Positions 25,313 through 34,925 of a DNA stretch of 64,000 nucleotides are shown here, piece after piece. The translations under genes and the position numbers were made by a program. Source of the stretch: Streptomyces violaceusniger (GTDB taxonomy: Bacteria; Actinomycetota; Actinomycetes; Streptomycetales; Streptomycetaceae); contig BJHW01000001.1 in NCBI GenBank assembly GCA_005405945.1, positions 930,001-994,000 of the forward strand, given 5' to 3'. Numbering within the stretch: position 1 is the stretch's first letter; every line of letters begins with the position of its first letter. The notes below the pieces were generated by a model. That model worked only from the letters and a program-made list of their open reading frames with translations, ran no database searches and was not told the DNA's origin.

Positions 25313-26029
25313 CTACCAAGGGACGGTCTGGCCGAAGCGGTCCAGATACGCCAGGCCGGGCGTGCCCAGTCGGGAGAGCAGGGTGTCCACCAGCAAGGGG
25401 ACGGTCTCCTCGATGGTGAACGGCGCGTCCGGACCACCCAGGGCGGTGCGTATCCAGCCCGGCGCCATGAGCACGAAGGCGCGCCGCGTCTCACCTTGCC
25501 GGGCCGCGAAGCTCCGCAGGAACATGTTCAGGGCCGCTTTGCTCCCCCGGTAGACCTCACGGCCTCCGGTCGTGTTGTTCGTGATGCTGCCCTGCCCGGA
25601 GGACATCACCCCGATGAGCCCCGCCGGGGACACCAGGTCTTCGAGGGCCTCGATGACGCGCATGGGGCTGAGCGCGTTGGTGACCATCACGTCGATGAAG
25701 TCGGCTGTCGCGACCGCGCCGACGGGCGTCCGCTCGTTGTTGGTGGTGCCCGCGTTGACGAAGAGCACGTCGAGTCGGCGGTGCGCCAGACGTTCGTGCA
25801 GCGGGGGCAGTTGGCCGGGGACGTTGATGTCGAGATGTTCGATGGTCACCCGCCCGTCGGCGTGGTCCGCGAGATCGTGCAGCGGCGTTCGGGCAGTGGT
25901 GTCGCGAACGGTGCCGACGACGTTCCAGCCCCTGTCGAGGAACTCCGCCGCCATCGCGTGGCCGAGGCCGCGCGAGGCCCCGACGATGAGAGCGGTCGGT
26001 GGGTGTTGTTCGGTGCCAGTGGATGACAT
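25313..26029 (-). CDS. Short-chain dehydrogenase/reductase
   Basis: The start is placed at ATG 26029 (MSSTGTEQHPPTALIVGASR). The frame is open further upstream, but that part is antisense to the Lrp gene. The Rossmann site is IVGASRGLGHAMAAEFLDRG, followed by LFVNAGTTN, GVMSSGQGSI and YRGSKAALNMFLRSFA (catalytic Tyr and Lys). The 238-aa length is normal. It is divergent from the Lrp/AsnC gene at 26139, its probable regulator. The substrate is unknown. Confidence 0.85.
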   Translation of the reverse strand: MSSTGTEQHPPTALIVGASRGLGHAMAAEFLDRGWNVVGTVRDTTARTPLHDLADHADGRVTIEHLDINVPGQLPPLHERLAHRRLDVLFVNAGTTNNERTPVGAVATADFIDVMVTNALSPMRVIEALEDLVSPAGLIGVMSSGQGSITNNTTGGREVYRGSKAALNMFLRSFAARQGETRRAFVLMAPGWIRTALGGPDAPFTIEETVPLLVDTLLSRLGTPGLAYLDRFGQTVPW

Positions 26030-26138
26030 CCAGCACATCTCCGTTCTTCGAGCGTTGTACTCCGTTCCGTGCGTTTCAGTGTTTCGTCCGCACCGCATCG
26101 CAGGCGAGCCACGAGCGCTCGTTTGTACGATTGACGGC

Positions 26139-27194
26139 ATGGCAAGGGTGCTCATGACGGAATCCGCTTCGATAGAGCTCGATGATGTGCGAATCATTCG
26201 GGCGCTGCAGATCGCTCCGCGGGCTTCGTTCGCCGCGATCGCGACCGCCCTCGGCCTGCCCGAGAGCGCCGTCAACCGTCGGTACCGACGCCTGCGCGCC
26301 GACGGCGTCATCCGCGTGGCCGGCGTGGTCAACCCGGGCGCCCTGGGACAGAGCAGGTGGCTGGTGCGCCTGCGCTGCCGCCCTGGCAGCGTCGCGGCGA
26401 TCGCCGACGCGCTCGCCGAGCGTGACGACGTCAACTGGGTAGCCCTGAGCGCGGCGGGCTGCGAGATCACCTGCGCGACGCAATCCCGGACCCGGGAACA
26501 ACGCGAGGACCTCCTGGGGCAGCGGCTTCCCCGCACCGCAGCGGTGATCGACATCAACGCCTTCGCCATGCTCCGCCAATTCCTCGGAGGCCGCGCCCAC
26601 TACTGGTCCGCCCTACAGGGCACACTGTCCCCGAACGAGGAAGAGGCGTTGGGGAGCGGCGGGCCCCCCTTCACCGAGTCACCGGTCGTCGCTCGCGAGC
26701 CCCTGCGCCTCACTCCCGAGGACGAGACGGTGCTCGGTGCGCTCGCCGCGGACGGCCGCGCCAGTCTCGTCGATCTCGCCAGAGCCGCCGACCTCACTCC
26801 GGGACGCGTCTCGCGCCGCCTTGATGCTCTGCTCCAGCACCGGGTCGTCCACATCGACGTCGAGATCGCCGCGGCGGCCTTGGGCTATCACGCTCGCGCG
26901 AACCTCTGGCTTCGCGTGCACCCGTCGGCGGTGAAGAGCGCGTGCCGCACACTCGCGGAGGAACCCGAGATCGCCTTCGTCGCGGCCATCTCCGGGCCCT
27001 GGAACATCCACGCCGTCGCACACTGCCGGGACCTCGACGAACTGTTCGAGTTCACCGCGGATCGCATGGGGTCCCTGACCGGACTGCAGAGCATGGAGGT
27101 CTCACCCGTGCTGAGACACATCAAGCAGGCCGGCACTCGGCTCTCCGACGATCGCCTCGTCGAGCCATCCAGCAGCGCTCGCGCGCGACGCTGA
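26139..27194 (+). CDS. Lrp/AsnC-family regulator with two helix-turn-helix/RAM units
   Basis: This 351-aa protein begins at ATG 26139. It is a tandem duplication of the Lrp plan. The first helix-turn-helix is RASFAAIATALGLPESAVNR, followed by a RAM-like ligand domain. A second helix-turn-helix is RASLVDLARAADLTPGRVSR, followed by a second RAM-like domain (PEIAFVAAISGPWNIHAVAH). Such double-length Lrp proteins are common in actinomycetes and usually answer to an amino acid or similar small molecule. It is divergent from the SDR at 26029. It converges on the GntR gene with a 31-base gap. Confidence 0.85.
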   Translation: MARVLMTESASIELDDVRIIRALQIAPRASFAAIATALGLPESAVNRRYRRLRADGVIRVAGVVNPGALGQSRWLVRLRCRPGSVAAIADALAERDDVNWVALSAAGCEITCATQSRTREQREDLLGQRLPRTAAVIDINAFAMLRQFLGGRAHYWSALQGTLSPNEEEALGSGGPPFTESPVVAREPLRLTPEDETVLGALAADGRASLVDLARAADLTPGRVSRRLDALLQHRVVHIDVEIAAAALGYHARANLWLRVHPSAVKSACRTLAEEPEIAFVAAISGPWNIHAVAHCRDLDELFEFTADRMGSLTGLQSMEVSPVLRHIKQAGTRLSDDRLVEPSSSARARR

Positions 27195-27225
27195 TCCGAT
27201 CCCGCGCCGGGCGGGCGGCAGCGGG

Positions 27226-27994
27226 GGTCAGCTCTCCTCGTCCTCCACGAGCGCGAGCAGCGGCCCCGCTCGTTCTCGGGGACGTAGCCGGCGTAGTACT
27301 CGTAGAGCTTGCGCCGGGAGATGCGTGCCGCCGCCTGGCCGTCCCCCGCCCGGATCGCCCCGAGCACCTCCTGATGGTGGCGGAGGGACTCCCGCATGAG
27401 CGCCGCGCTGTTGTGCGCATGGGCGACCTTGTCCGAGATCAGCGCGAGGACGGCGCCCCTGACCACCTGGTTGCAGACCTCGATCAGGGAGTTACGGCTG
27501 GCCACGGCCACCGCCTCGTGGAACGCGACGTCGGCCTTGCTGAACTCCTCGTACCCGGCCTCGATCGCATCCGACATGACGGCGATCGTCCGTTCCATGG
27601 CGGACAGCTCCTCCTCGGACCGCAGCCGGGCCGCCAGCGAGCTCGCCGACCCGTCGAGGATCATGCGGAACGAGATCAGCTCGGCCATCGACACGTTGTC
27701 GAACTGGACGAGCCGGGTCATCTGCTTGGTCAGGCCGGCCGACGAGAAGGGCAGGATCTCCGGGCCGTTCGGGTCACCCGGGCGGGACCGGACGAGGCCG
27801 TCGCTCTCCAGCACGCGCAACGCCTCGCGCACCGTGGGACGGCTGGCCCCGAACTGCGCCACCAACTCCCGCTCGCTCGGCAGCCGTTGACCGGGCTTGA
27901 GGTCACCGCGCACGATCGCCTGCTCGATCTGCTCGACGATGCGCTGGTAGAGCCGTACCGGCGAGACCTGCCGGAACTGTGCCCCGTCGCTCAA
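27226..27994 (-). CDS. FadR-subfamily GntR regulator (frameshift in last codons at about 27265)
   Basis: The start is TTG 27994 behind GGGGGAAGCC. The N-terminal winged helix (SERELVAQFGASRPTVREAL) and C-terminal FCD domain (AELISFRMILDGSASSLAAR, FHEAVAVASRNSLIEVCNQV) mark the FadR subfamily. In the read frame translation runs past the expected end. One extra G in the CGGGGCC run at 27263-27267 would give NERGPLLALVEDEES and a stop at 27226. It overlaps or abuts the amidase gene upstream. ACTGGT-N3-(A/G)CCAGT palindromes at 29577 and 39623 match the TGGT-N3-ACCA type bound by FadR-like proteins, so it probably controls the amidase, importer and sulfatase genes. Confidence 0.82.
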
Positions 27995-29460
27995 GGCTTC
28001 CCCCTTCGGGCGTGGTCGATGTCGTCTTCTCCCCCGTCTTCTGTCCCGTGGGCGCCCCGTGGGCGCTGTCCGGCCAGTGCGGGACCGCCTCGGCGGGCCG
28101 GTTCCGTTCGTACCACGCCGCCGCCCTCAGGACGCCCAGATCGTCGAAACGGCGGCCCGCGATCTGCACCCCGATGGGCCGGCGGTCCGCGGTGAAGCCG
28201 CAGTTGACGGTCGCGGCCGGCTGGCCCGACATGTTGTACGGCGCGGTGAAGCCGATATGGGCCATGGTCTTCTCGTCCCCCGGGAAGGGCATCGGCTGCT
28301 CGGCGGGAAACGCCGCCACCGGCGCCACCGGCGAGAGCACCAGATCGTACGGGAGCGTGGCCGCCACGGTCCGCGCCTGGATGCCCATGATCTGCTGGTA
28401 GCACTGGAGGACCCGCGTACCCGGCACATCGGCGCCCCCTGGCACCACCGGATGATGTGGGGGTGGACGCGCAGCCGGGCCTCGGGCTCCAGGGCGCGGA
28501 AGTCGTTCCAGGACCGCACCCGCCAGAACAGGTCCAGGTCGTCCAGGAACGTTTGGGTCATAAACGGTCCGACCGGCTCCACGACGGCTCCCGCCGCCTC
28601 GAAGAGCTCGGCGGCACGGTTCACCGCGGCGAGGATCTCGGCGTCGCACGGCTCCCCGCAGCCGGCGTCCAGGTGCACTCCCACCCGCAGTCCGCGCACC
28701 TCGCCGTCCAGCGCCGACCAGTCGATGTCCTGCGGCGGCAGGCTCGACCAGTCACGGGGATCGGGTTGGCTCAGGACCCGCATGAACAGGGCCGCGTCCG
28801 CCACGGTGCGGGCCATGGGTCCGGCGGCGCGCCCCAGGTACGGGGTGTCCAGCGGGATCCTCCCGTAGCTGGGCTTGAGCGTGGCGAGGCCCAGCCAGGT
28901 GCCCGGCAGCCGGATCGATCCCCCGATGTCGGTGCCGACGTGGAGCGGACCGTATCCCCGGCGGCCGCGGCCCCCGCGCCTGAGCTGGAACCGCCCGTCG
29001 TCCACTCCGGGTTCCAGGGGCTGCGCGAAATGCCGTGCCGGCTGGAGACGCCCGAGGAGAGCATGCCCCAGTCCGGCATCACGGTCGACCCGAGTATCAC
29101 CCCGCCGGATTCGAGGACGCGCGCGGTGATGGGCGCGTCCGCCTCGGGGACGACCGGTTCGGTCCCCGCGTTGCCCGAGGGCATCGGAACGCCCCTGCGG
29201 GCGACGTTCTCCTTGAGCGTCACGGGCACGCCGTCGATGAGCCCGAGCGGTTCCCCCGCCGCCCATCGGGCCTCGCTGGCCAGGGCCGCCTTACGGGACT
29301 CGTCCGGATCCCGCGCCCAGAACGCGTTGAGCACACTCTCGCGTGCCTCGATCACCGACTGGACGGCGTCGTGGACCTCGACCGGCGACAACGTGCGGTC
29401 GGCGAATCCTGCCACCATCTCGACGGCCGACATGGCGGCCAGGCCCTGTTCCGTGAGCAC
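27991..29460 (-). CDS. Amidase signature family enzyme (frameshifted at about 28960 and 28433)
   Basis: Start GTG 29460 follows AAGGAGA. The first frame has the catalytic Lys in VPVTLKENVA and the Ser-cisSer block TTGGSSSGAGAAAA. The second frame continues GYGPLHVGTDIGGSIRLPGT and AAGPMARTVADAALFM. The third gives GTRVLQCYQQIMGIQARTVA and PYNMSGQPAATVNCGF to the end. Both breaks fit one lost G in a GGGG or GGGGG run. The stop is best placed at 27991, where TGA overlaps the TTG of the GntR gene (TTGA). Full length of about 490 aa suits the family. It hydrolyses an amide, perhaps the compound brought in by the divergent importer. Confidence 0.8.
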
Positions 29461-29530
29461 TCGCACTCTCCTTACTCCCCCAGCGACCGCTGGGCGGCGC
29501 CCCTCGCGATGCCCGAGGGCGTTCGGACCC

Positions 29531-29591
29531 TTGACAAGTACAGCTTCAATCGCCACGGTACCTGCCAAGTGAGCTTACTGGTCAGGCCAGT
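29531..29591 (+). promoter_or_regulatory. Importer promoter with FadR-type operator
   Basis: TTGACA at 29531-29536 is a consensus -35; 17 bases on is CACGGT (29554-29559), a weak -10. Downstream, ACTGGT-CAG-GCCAGT (29577-29591) is a palindrome with one mismatch. The perfect version, ACTGGT-CTT-ACCAGT, lies before the sulfatase at 39623. The position between the amidase and importer genes fits a GntR operator. Confidence 0.6.
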
Positions 29592-29610
29592 GATAACGGA
29601 AGGTTCCACC

Positions 29611-29634
29611 ATGGCGATCGAAAGCCAGGAGTAG
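29611..29634 (+). CDS. Possible upstream leader peptide MAIESQE
   Basis: A 7-codon frame starts at ATG 29611 behind GGAAGG and stops at TAG 29632-29634. It ends 5 bases before the importer lipoprotein ATG, and its stop region overlaps that gene's ribosome site. It may couple translation or be chance. Confidence 0.25.
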   Translation: MAIESQE

Positions 29635-29639
29635 GACGT

Positions 29640-31154
29640 ATGAGACATGACGGGCGGCCGACGCGGGGAACCGGGGCGGTCGCGGCCACGCTCGCGTGCC
29701 TGCTGCTGGCATCCTGCTCGGCCGGGTCCACGGCGACCGGCAGCACGGGGAAGAACTCCCTGAACATCGGCCTCACCGCGGAGCCGGCCAACTTCGACTT
29801 CACCAGGACCGAAGGTGCCGCCATTCCGCAGGCACTGCTCTACAACGTCTACGAGACGCTGGTGAAGCTGGACCAGTCCGGGAAGATCCGGCCCCAACTG
29901 GCCACGTCCTGGAGCCTGTCCAAGGACCGCAGGACGTACACGTTCCACCTGGTGAAGAACGCCACGTTCAGCAATGGCGCACGGTTCACGGCCGAGGACG
30001 CCAAGTTCTCCATCGAACGCGTCACCACCGACTGGACGCTGGTGCAGAAGACCCAGATGGATGTCGTCGACGCGGTGCGGGCGGTGTCGCCCACCGAACT
30101 CGAGGTCACCCTGAAGCGGCCGAGCAACGACTGGCTGTACCGGATGACCACCCGCGTCGGCGCGATGTTCAGCCGGACCGGGGTGGGCAAGCTGGCCACC
30201 GAGCCGGTGGGCACCGGCCCGTACGCGGTGAAGAACTGGAACCGCGGCGACTCGATCACGCTGGCCCGTCGTCATGGCTACTGGGGGCGCACCCCGCACT
30301 TCGCGTCGGTCACCCTCAAGTACTTCAAGGACCCGACGGCCATGAACAACGCGCTGCTCACGGGCACCATCAATGTGATCGGCCAGATGCAGTCCCCGGA
30401 GTCCTTGTACCGGTTCCAGAACAACTCGAAGTACAAGGTGATCGAGGGCACGACCAACGGCGAGGTGGTCCTCTCCCTCAACAACGGCTCGGGCCCGATG
30501 AAGAATCGGAAGGCCCGCCAGGCGGTCCGCTACGCCATCGACCACAAGGCCCTGATGGACACCTGCTGGGCGGGGCGCGGCAAGCTCATCGGCAGCATGG
30601 TCCCGCCGACCGACCCGTGGTACCAGAACCTCACCGACCTGTACCGTTACGACCGCGACAAGGCCAAGAAGCTCCTCGAGGAGTCCGGCGAAGCCGGGCG
30701 TACGCTGCGGCTGCGGATTCCGACGCTGCCGTATGCCACCGCGTGCGGCACCGTGGTCAAGAGCCAGCTCGAACAGGCCGGGTTCAAGGTCAAGCTGGAC
30801 CAGCTGGAGTTCCCCGCCGCATGGCTGACCACCGTGTTCAAGAACGCCGACTACGACATGTCCATCATCGGCCATGTGGAGCCCCGCGACATGCAGACGG
30901 TGTTCGGGAACGAGAAGTCCTACATCCGCTACGACAACCCCGAGTTCCGGGCGTTGCTGGCGAAGGCGGACCAGGGCACCCGGGAGCAGCAGATCACCGA
31001 CATGCGGGCGGCTGCCCGGCTGGTGTCCAAGGACGCGGCGGCCGACTGGCTGTTCCTGCTGCCCAACCTGATGGTGGCGGACGAGGACATCACCGGCCTG
31101 CCCGTGAACTCCGTGTCCGAGTCACTGGATCTCACCGGCCTGGGCCGGTCCTGA
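29640..31154 (+). CDS. ABC transporter substrate-binding lipoprotein (SBP_bac_5, Dpp/Opp type)
   Basis: This 504-aa protein starts at ATG 29640. It has a lipoprotein signal with LLLASC, giving lipidated Cys26. The mature part is a family-5 binding protein: EPANFDFTRTEGAAIPQALL, YETLVKLDQSGKIRPQLATS, FSIERV, VGTGPYAVKNW, and ALLTGTINVIGQMQSPESLY. It captures the substrate outside the membrane for the permease genes that follow. The family carries peptides, nickel, opines and glycosides. The setting with amidase and sulfatase suggests an amide- or sulfate-bearing compound, but that is inference. Confidence 0.88.
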   Translation: MRHDGRPTRGTGAVAATLACLLLASCSAGSTATGSTGKNSLNIGLTAEPANFDFTRTEGAAIPQALLYNVYETLVKLDQSGKIRPQLATSWSLSKDRRTYTFHLVKNATFSNGARFTAEDAKFSIERVTTDWTLVQKTQMDVVDAVRAVSPTELEVTLKRPSNDWLYRMTTRVGAMFSRTGVGKLATEPVGTGPYAVKNWNRGDSITLARRHGYWGRTPHFASVTLKYFKDPTAMNNALLTGTINVIGQMQSPESLYRFQNNSKYKVIEGTTNGEVVLSLNNGSGPMKNRKARQAVRYAIDHKALMDTCWAGRGKLIGSMVPPTDPWYQNLTDLYRYDRDKAKKLLEESGEAGRTLRLRIPTLPYATACGTVVKSQLEQAGFKVKLDQLEFPAAWLTTVFKNADYDMSIIGHVEPRDMQTVFGNEKSYIRYDNPEFRALLAKADQGTREQQITDMRAAARLVSKDAAADWLFLLPNLMVADEDITGLPVNSVSESLDLTGLGRS

Positions 31155-31170
31155 AAGGCGGCGTGAACCA

Positions 31171-32121
31171 ATGATCGTCCGTCTCGTACAGCGGATCGGC
31201 ATCCTCCTGGCCAGCCTGGCCGTGAGCTCCGTATTGGTGTTCGCGTTCATGGCGGTGCTGCCGGGAGATCCGGCCCGTGTCGCCCTGGGAACCAGCGCGT
31301 CGGACTCGGCGGTGGCGCAACTGCGCGAACAGTTCGGGCTCGACCGGCCACTCGTGGCACAGTACCTCCACTGGATACACGGGCTGCTGACCTTCGACCC
31401 GGGGAACTCCTACATCTCCCAGGCGCCGATCGGCCCGCAGCTCGCCGACCGTCTCCAGGTCACCCTGTGGCTCGTCGGCACCGGAATGGTGATCGCCTGC
31501 GTTCTGGCCCTTCCCATGGGCACGCTCATGGCCGTGCGGCACCGCAAGCCGTCCGGGCTGGTTCTCTCGGCCCTCTCCCAAGTCGGCGTGGCCATCCCGG
31601 CCTTCCTCGCCGGCATTCTCCTGATCACCGTGTTCGCGGTGGGGCTCGGGTGGCTGCCGGCGAACGGCTGGACACCTCCGGTGCAGGATCCGGTCCTGTT
31701 CCTCAAACAGCTGCTGATGCCCGCGCTGTCCCTCGGCATCGTGCAGGCGGCGGTGCTCACCCGCTATGTCCGCAGCGCCGTGCTCGATGTCCTCCGGGAG
31801 GACTATCTGCGCACCGCCCGGGCCAAGGGACTTCGTCCGACGCGGGCGCTGCTGCGGCACGGGCTGCGGAACGCGGCGGTGCCCGTGGTCACCGTCCTGG
31901 CCCTGCAGCTCGCCACGCTGCTGGTGGGCTCCGTCGTCATCGAACGGGTCTTCGTCATCCCCGGGCTGGGCAGCCTGCTGCTGGACAGCGTCGCCAACCG
32001 GGACCTCATCGTGGTGCAGGACGTGGTCATGATCATCGCAATGGCGGTGCTGCTCGTGAACTTCCTGGTGGACTTGGTCTATCTGCTGATCGACCCACGG
32101 CTCAGGGGAGGTGCGTCATGA
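31171..32121 (+). CDS. ABC transporter permease, DppB type
   Basis: This 316-aa membrane protein has six helices. The first is RIGILLASLAVSSVLVFAFM, followed by the DppB loop GLDRPLVAQYLHWI. The inner-membrane permease motif is EDYLRTARAKGLRPTRALLR (the EAA loop that contacts the ATPase). Its stop overlaps the next start (ATGA at 32118). It forms a heterodimeric channel with the DppC-type protein. Confidence 0.9.
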   Translation: MIVRLVQRIGILLASLAVSSVLVFAFMAVLPGDPARVALGTSASDSAVAQLREQFGLDRPLVAQYLHWIHGLLTFDPGNSYISQAPIGPQLADRLQVTLWLVGTGMVIACVLALPMGTLMAVRHRKPSGLVLSALSQVGVAIPAFLAGILLITVFAVGLGWLPANGWTPPVQDPVLFLKQLLMPALSLGIVQAAVLTRYVRSAVLDVLREDYLRTARAKGLRPTRALLRHGLRNAAVPVVTVLALQLATLLVGSVVIERVFVIPGLGSLLLDSVANRDLIVVQDVVMIIAMAVLLVNFLVDLVYLLIDPRLRGGAS

Positions 32122-32996
32122 GCGCTCCGGAGAGGGAAGCCACCGTGGCGTCCGCGGTGCCCGCCGGCCGCCGCCGGCGCCGCCCGGTCACGGGCAGCCT
32201 CCTGGTGGGCGGCCTCGTCGTCGCGATCGTGATCGGCATGGCGCTGCTGTCCTTCGTGTGGACCCCGCACGACCCGACCCTGGTGGATCCCTCGGTGCGG
32301 CTGCGGGAGCCGTCGCCCGACTACTGGTTCGGCACGGACAAATTCGGCCGCGATGTGTTCAGCCAGATCCTGATGGGCTCGCGCACCACGCTGTTCGTCG
32401 GCTTCGTGGCGGTGGGGGTCGCCGCCGTGGTCGGCGTGCCCCTCGGCATCGTCGCCGGAATGGCGCCCCGCTGGTTCGGCGAGCTGCTGATGCGCGGCAA
32501 CGACCTGCTGCTCGCCTTCCCGGCGCTCCTGCTGGCCATCATGTTCGCGGCCGTGTACGGCGCCGGCACGCTGGTCGCGATGATCGCCATCGGCATCGCG
32601 TCCATTCCCCATTTCGCCCGGCTGATCCGCGGTGGCACGTTGCAGGTCATGGAGACCGAGTACGTCACCGCCGCGCGCGCGGCGGGCCGTGGACCGTTCG
32701 CCATCGCCGTGCGGCATGTCCTGCCCAACGTCACCAGTCTGGTCATCGTGCAGGCGTCGGTCGGTTTCGCCATCGCTGTACTCGCCGAAGCCGCGCTGTC
32801 CTTCCTGGGCTTCGGAACCCCGCCGCCCACACCGTCCTGGGGCCGGATGCTCCAGGAGAGCCAGGAGCTGCTGTCGATCGCGCCCCGGCTCGCCGTGTTC
32901 CCGGGCGTGGCGATCGCGGTGGCGGTGCTCGGATTCAATCTGCTCGGTGACGGCCTGCGCGACCGTTTCGACCCCAAGCTGGAGGACCGCCGATGA
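32118..32996 (+). CDS. ABC transporter permease, DppC type
   Basis: About 292 aa from ATG 32118, after GGGGAGGTGCGTC. An N-terminal Arg/Pro-rich cytoplasmic segment and a first helix (LLVGGLVVAIVIGMALLSFV) lead to the DppC motif WFGTDKFGRDVFSQILMGSR. The EAA loop is ETEYVTAARAAGRGPFAIAV and the C-terminus has PPTPSWGRMLQE. Stop and start overlaps on both sides show one operon. Confidence 0.9.
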   Translation: MSAPEREATVASAVPAGRRRRRPVTGSLLVGGLVVAIVIGMALLSFVWTPHDPTLVDPSVRLREPSPDYWFGTDKFGRDVFSQILMGSRTTLFVGFVAVGVAAVVGVPLGIVAGMAPRWFGELLMRGNDLLLAFPALLLAIMFAAVYGAGTLVAMIAIGIASIPHFARLIRGGTLQVMETEYVTAARAAGRGPFAIAVRHVLPNVTSLVIVQASVGFAIAVLAEAALSFLGFGTPPPTPSWGRMLQESQELLSIAPRLAVFPGVAIAVAVLGFNLLGDGLRDRFDPKLEDRR

Positions 32997-34057
32997 CCCC
33001 GGTACCTGAGACGGGACCGGCCGCCGCCGCACCTGGCTCCCCCGATGACGTGTTGGCCGTGCGGAACCTCGGCGTCACGGTGGGCGGGCGCAAGCTCGTC
33101 GAAGACGTCGACTTCACCATCCGGGCGGGCGAGCGGGTCGGCCTGATCGGTGAGTCGGGGTCGGGCAAGTCGCTGACCGCGCTGAGCGTCATGGGCCTGC
33201 TCCCGGAGGGGCTGCGGGCCTCGGGTTCGGTACGGCTCGCCGGAGTCGGCCATGACCTGGTGGGTGCCGACGAGGCGCGGATGTCCCGGGTGCGGGGCAA
33301 GGAGATCGCCATGGTCTTCCAGGAGCCCATGACCGCTCTGAACCCCACGATGCGGGTCGGGCGGCAGATCGCCGAGGTGCTGCTGATCCACCGGACCAGG
33401 CCCGACCGCGCGTCCGCCCGGGCCGCCGCCGTGGAACTGCTCGCCCAGGTGGGGCTCCCCGATCCCGCGGCCGCCGCGCAGGCCTATCCGCACCAGTTCT
33501 CCGGCGGCCAGCGGCAGCGGGTGGTGCTGGCCATCGCCCTCGCGAACGACCCCGCGCTCCTGGTGTGCGACGAACCCACCACCGCGCTCGACGTCACGGT
33601 GCAGGCGCGGGTGCTCGACCTGATCGTGCGGGGCGTCCAGGACCGCAGATCGGCCATGCTCTTCATCACCCACGACCTGGCCGTGGTGGCCACCGCCTGC
33701 GAGCGGGTCATGGTCATGTACGGCGGGCGGCTGGTCGAGTCCGGCCCGGTCCGGGAGGTGTTCACACGCCCCCGGCACCGCTATACCCAGGGCCTGATCG
33801 GCGCGTCGGATCTGACCGTGGTCGACGACCGCGGCCGGCTGGCCACGATCCCCGGGTCGGTTCCGGCGGCGGGGCGGTTCCCCGCCGGATGCGTCTTCAG
33901 AAACAGATGCGCCCAGGCGACCGACGTGTGCGCCACCAGACCGGAATGGGTCCCGACCGGGCCGGACTCCGGCTACGCCTGCTTCCACCCGGTGCCCGCC
34001 GGAAGCGGCGCGCCCGGGACCGGCAGCCCCACGAACCAGGAGGCCGGCCGTGGCTGA
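32993..34057 (+). CDS. ABC transporter ATPase, DppD type
   Basis: This 354-aa protein starts at ATG 32993, overlapping the permease stop. It has Walker [12 protein letters not shown]-loop [11 protein letters not shown], signature [14 protein letters not shown], Walker [13 protein letters not shown] and switch His FITHDLAV. The C-terminal oligopeptide-transporter extension has [13 protein letters not shown] with the Cys residues typical of DppD-like proteins. It powers import together with the second ATPase. Confidence 0.9.
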   Translation: MTPVPETGPAAAAPGSPDDVLAVRNLGVTVGGRKLVEDVDFTIRAGERVGLIGESGSGKSLTALSVMGLLPEGLRASGSVRLAGVGHDLVGADEARMSRVRGKEIAMVFQEPMTALNPTMRVGRQIAEVLLIHRTRPDRASARAAAVELLAQVGLPDPAAAAQAYPHQFSGGQRQRVVLAIALANDPALLVCDEPTTALDVTVQARVLDLIVRGVQDRRSAMLFITHDLAVVATACERVMVMYGGRLVESGPVREVFTRPRHRYTQGLIGASDLTVVDDRGRLATIPGSVPAAGRFPAGCVFRNRCAQATDVCATRPEWVPTGPDSGYACFHPVPAGSGAPGTGSPTNQEAGRG

Positions 34058-34920
34058 GCAGCCGACCAGTGCCCCCTCGCGCCCGCGTCGGGTACCGGCC
34101 CCGTGGACGCCATCAGCGTCCGCGACGTCACCCGCGTCTATGGGCGGCCTCGTACCTCACTGCGCCATCCCAGCCCGTCGGTGCGTGCCCTGCGCGGGGT
34201 CAGCTTCGACATCCCGCAGGGGCAGCGGTTCGGCATCGTGGGCGAGTCGGGGTGCGGGAAGTCGACGCTGCTGCGGATCCTGGCCGGGCTCGACAGCCCC
34301 ACCAGTGGCAGCGTCGCGATCGACGGCCGGGACATCACCGGGCTCCGGGAGAGACGGCTGAAGTTCGTCCGCGAGCGGCTCCAGCTCGTCTTCCAGGATC
34401 CGATGAGCTCGCTGGACCCGCGCATGCGCGTCGGCGACATCGTGGCCGAGCCGCTGGTCGCGCAGGGACACCGGAACCGCCGGGAGCGGGTGGCCGAGTT
34501 GCTCGAGGCCGTCGGCCTGCGGGCCGACGCGGCGGACCGGTATCCGCACCAGTTCTCCGGCGGCCAGCGGCAGCGCATCTCGATCGCACGCGCACTCGCC
34601 CCCGCCCCAAGATCATCGTGGCCGATGAGCCGGTGAGCGCCCTGGACGTGTCCGTACGGGCCCAGGTGCTCAACCTCATCGCCGACCTCGTCGACGAGCT
34701 GTCCCTCACGCTGGTCTTCGTCTCCCACGACCTGTCCGTGGTCCGCCATGTGTGCGATCGGGTCGCGGTCATGCACGCCGGGCAGATCGTGGAGAGCGGG
34801 TCCACGGAGCAGGTGTACGAGGACCCGCAGCATTCCTACACACGCAGGCTGATCGCCGCCGTTCCGACGCTGGGCAAGGCACTGTCCGGAGTGTCGGCGG
34901 CCGACCTCAACCGGGAGTAG
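34050..34920 (+). CDS. ABC transporter ATPase, DppF type (frameshifted at about 34100 and 34603)
   Basis: GTG 34050 overlaps the DppD-type stop and is preceded by GGAGGCC. The first frame gives [17 protein letters not shown]. After one lost C the next gives [20 protein letters not shown], Walker [16 protein letters not shown]-loop [11 protein letters not shown] and signature [16 protein letters not shown]. After another lost C near 34603 comes [20 protein letters not shown] (Walker B) and the rest to 34920. The intact protein would be about 290 aa. An alternative start for the main part is at 34103. Confidence 0.82.
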
Positions 34921-34925
34921 CGACC

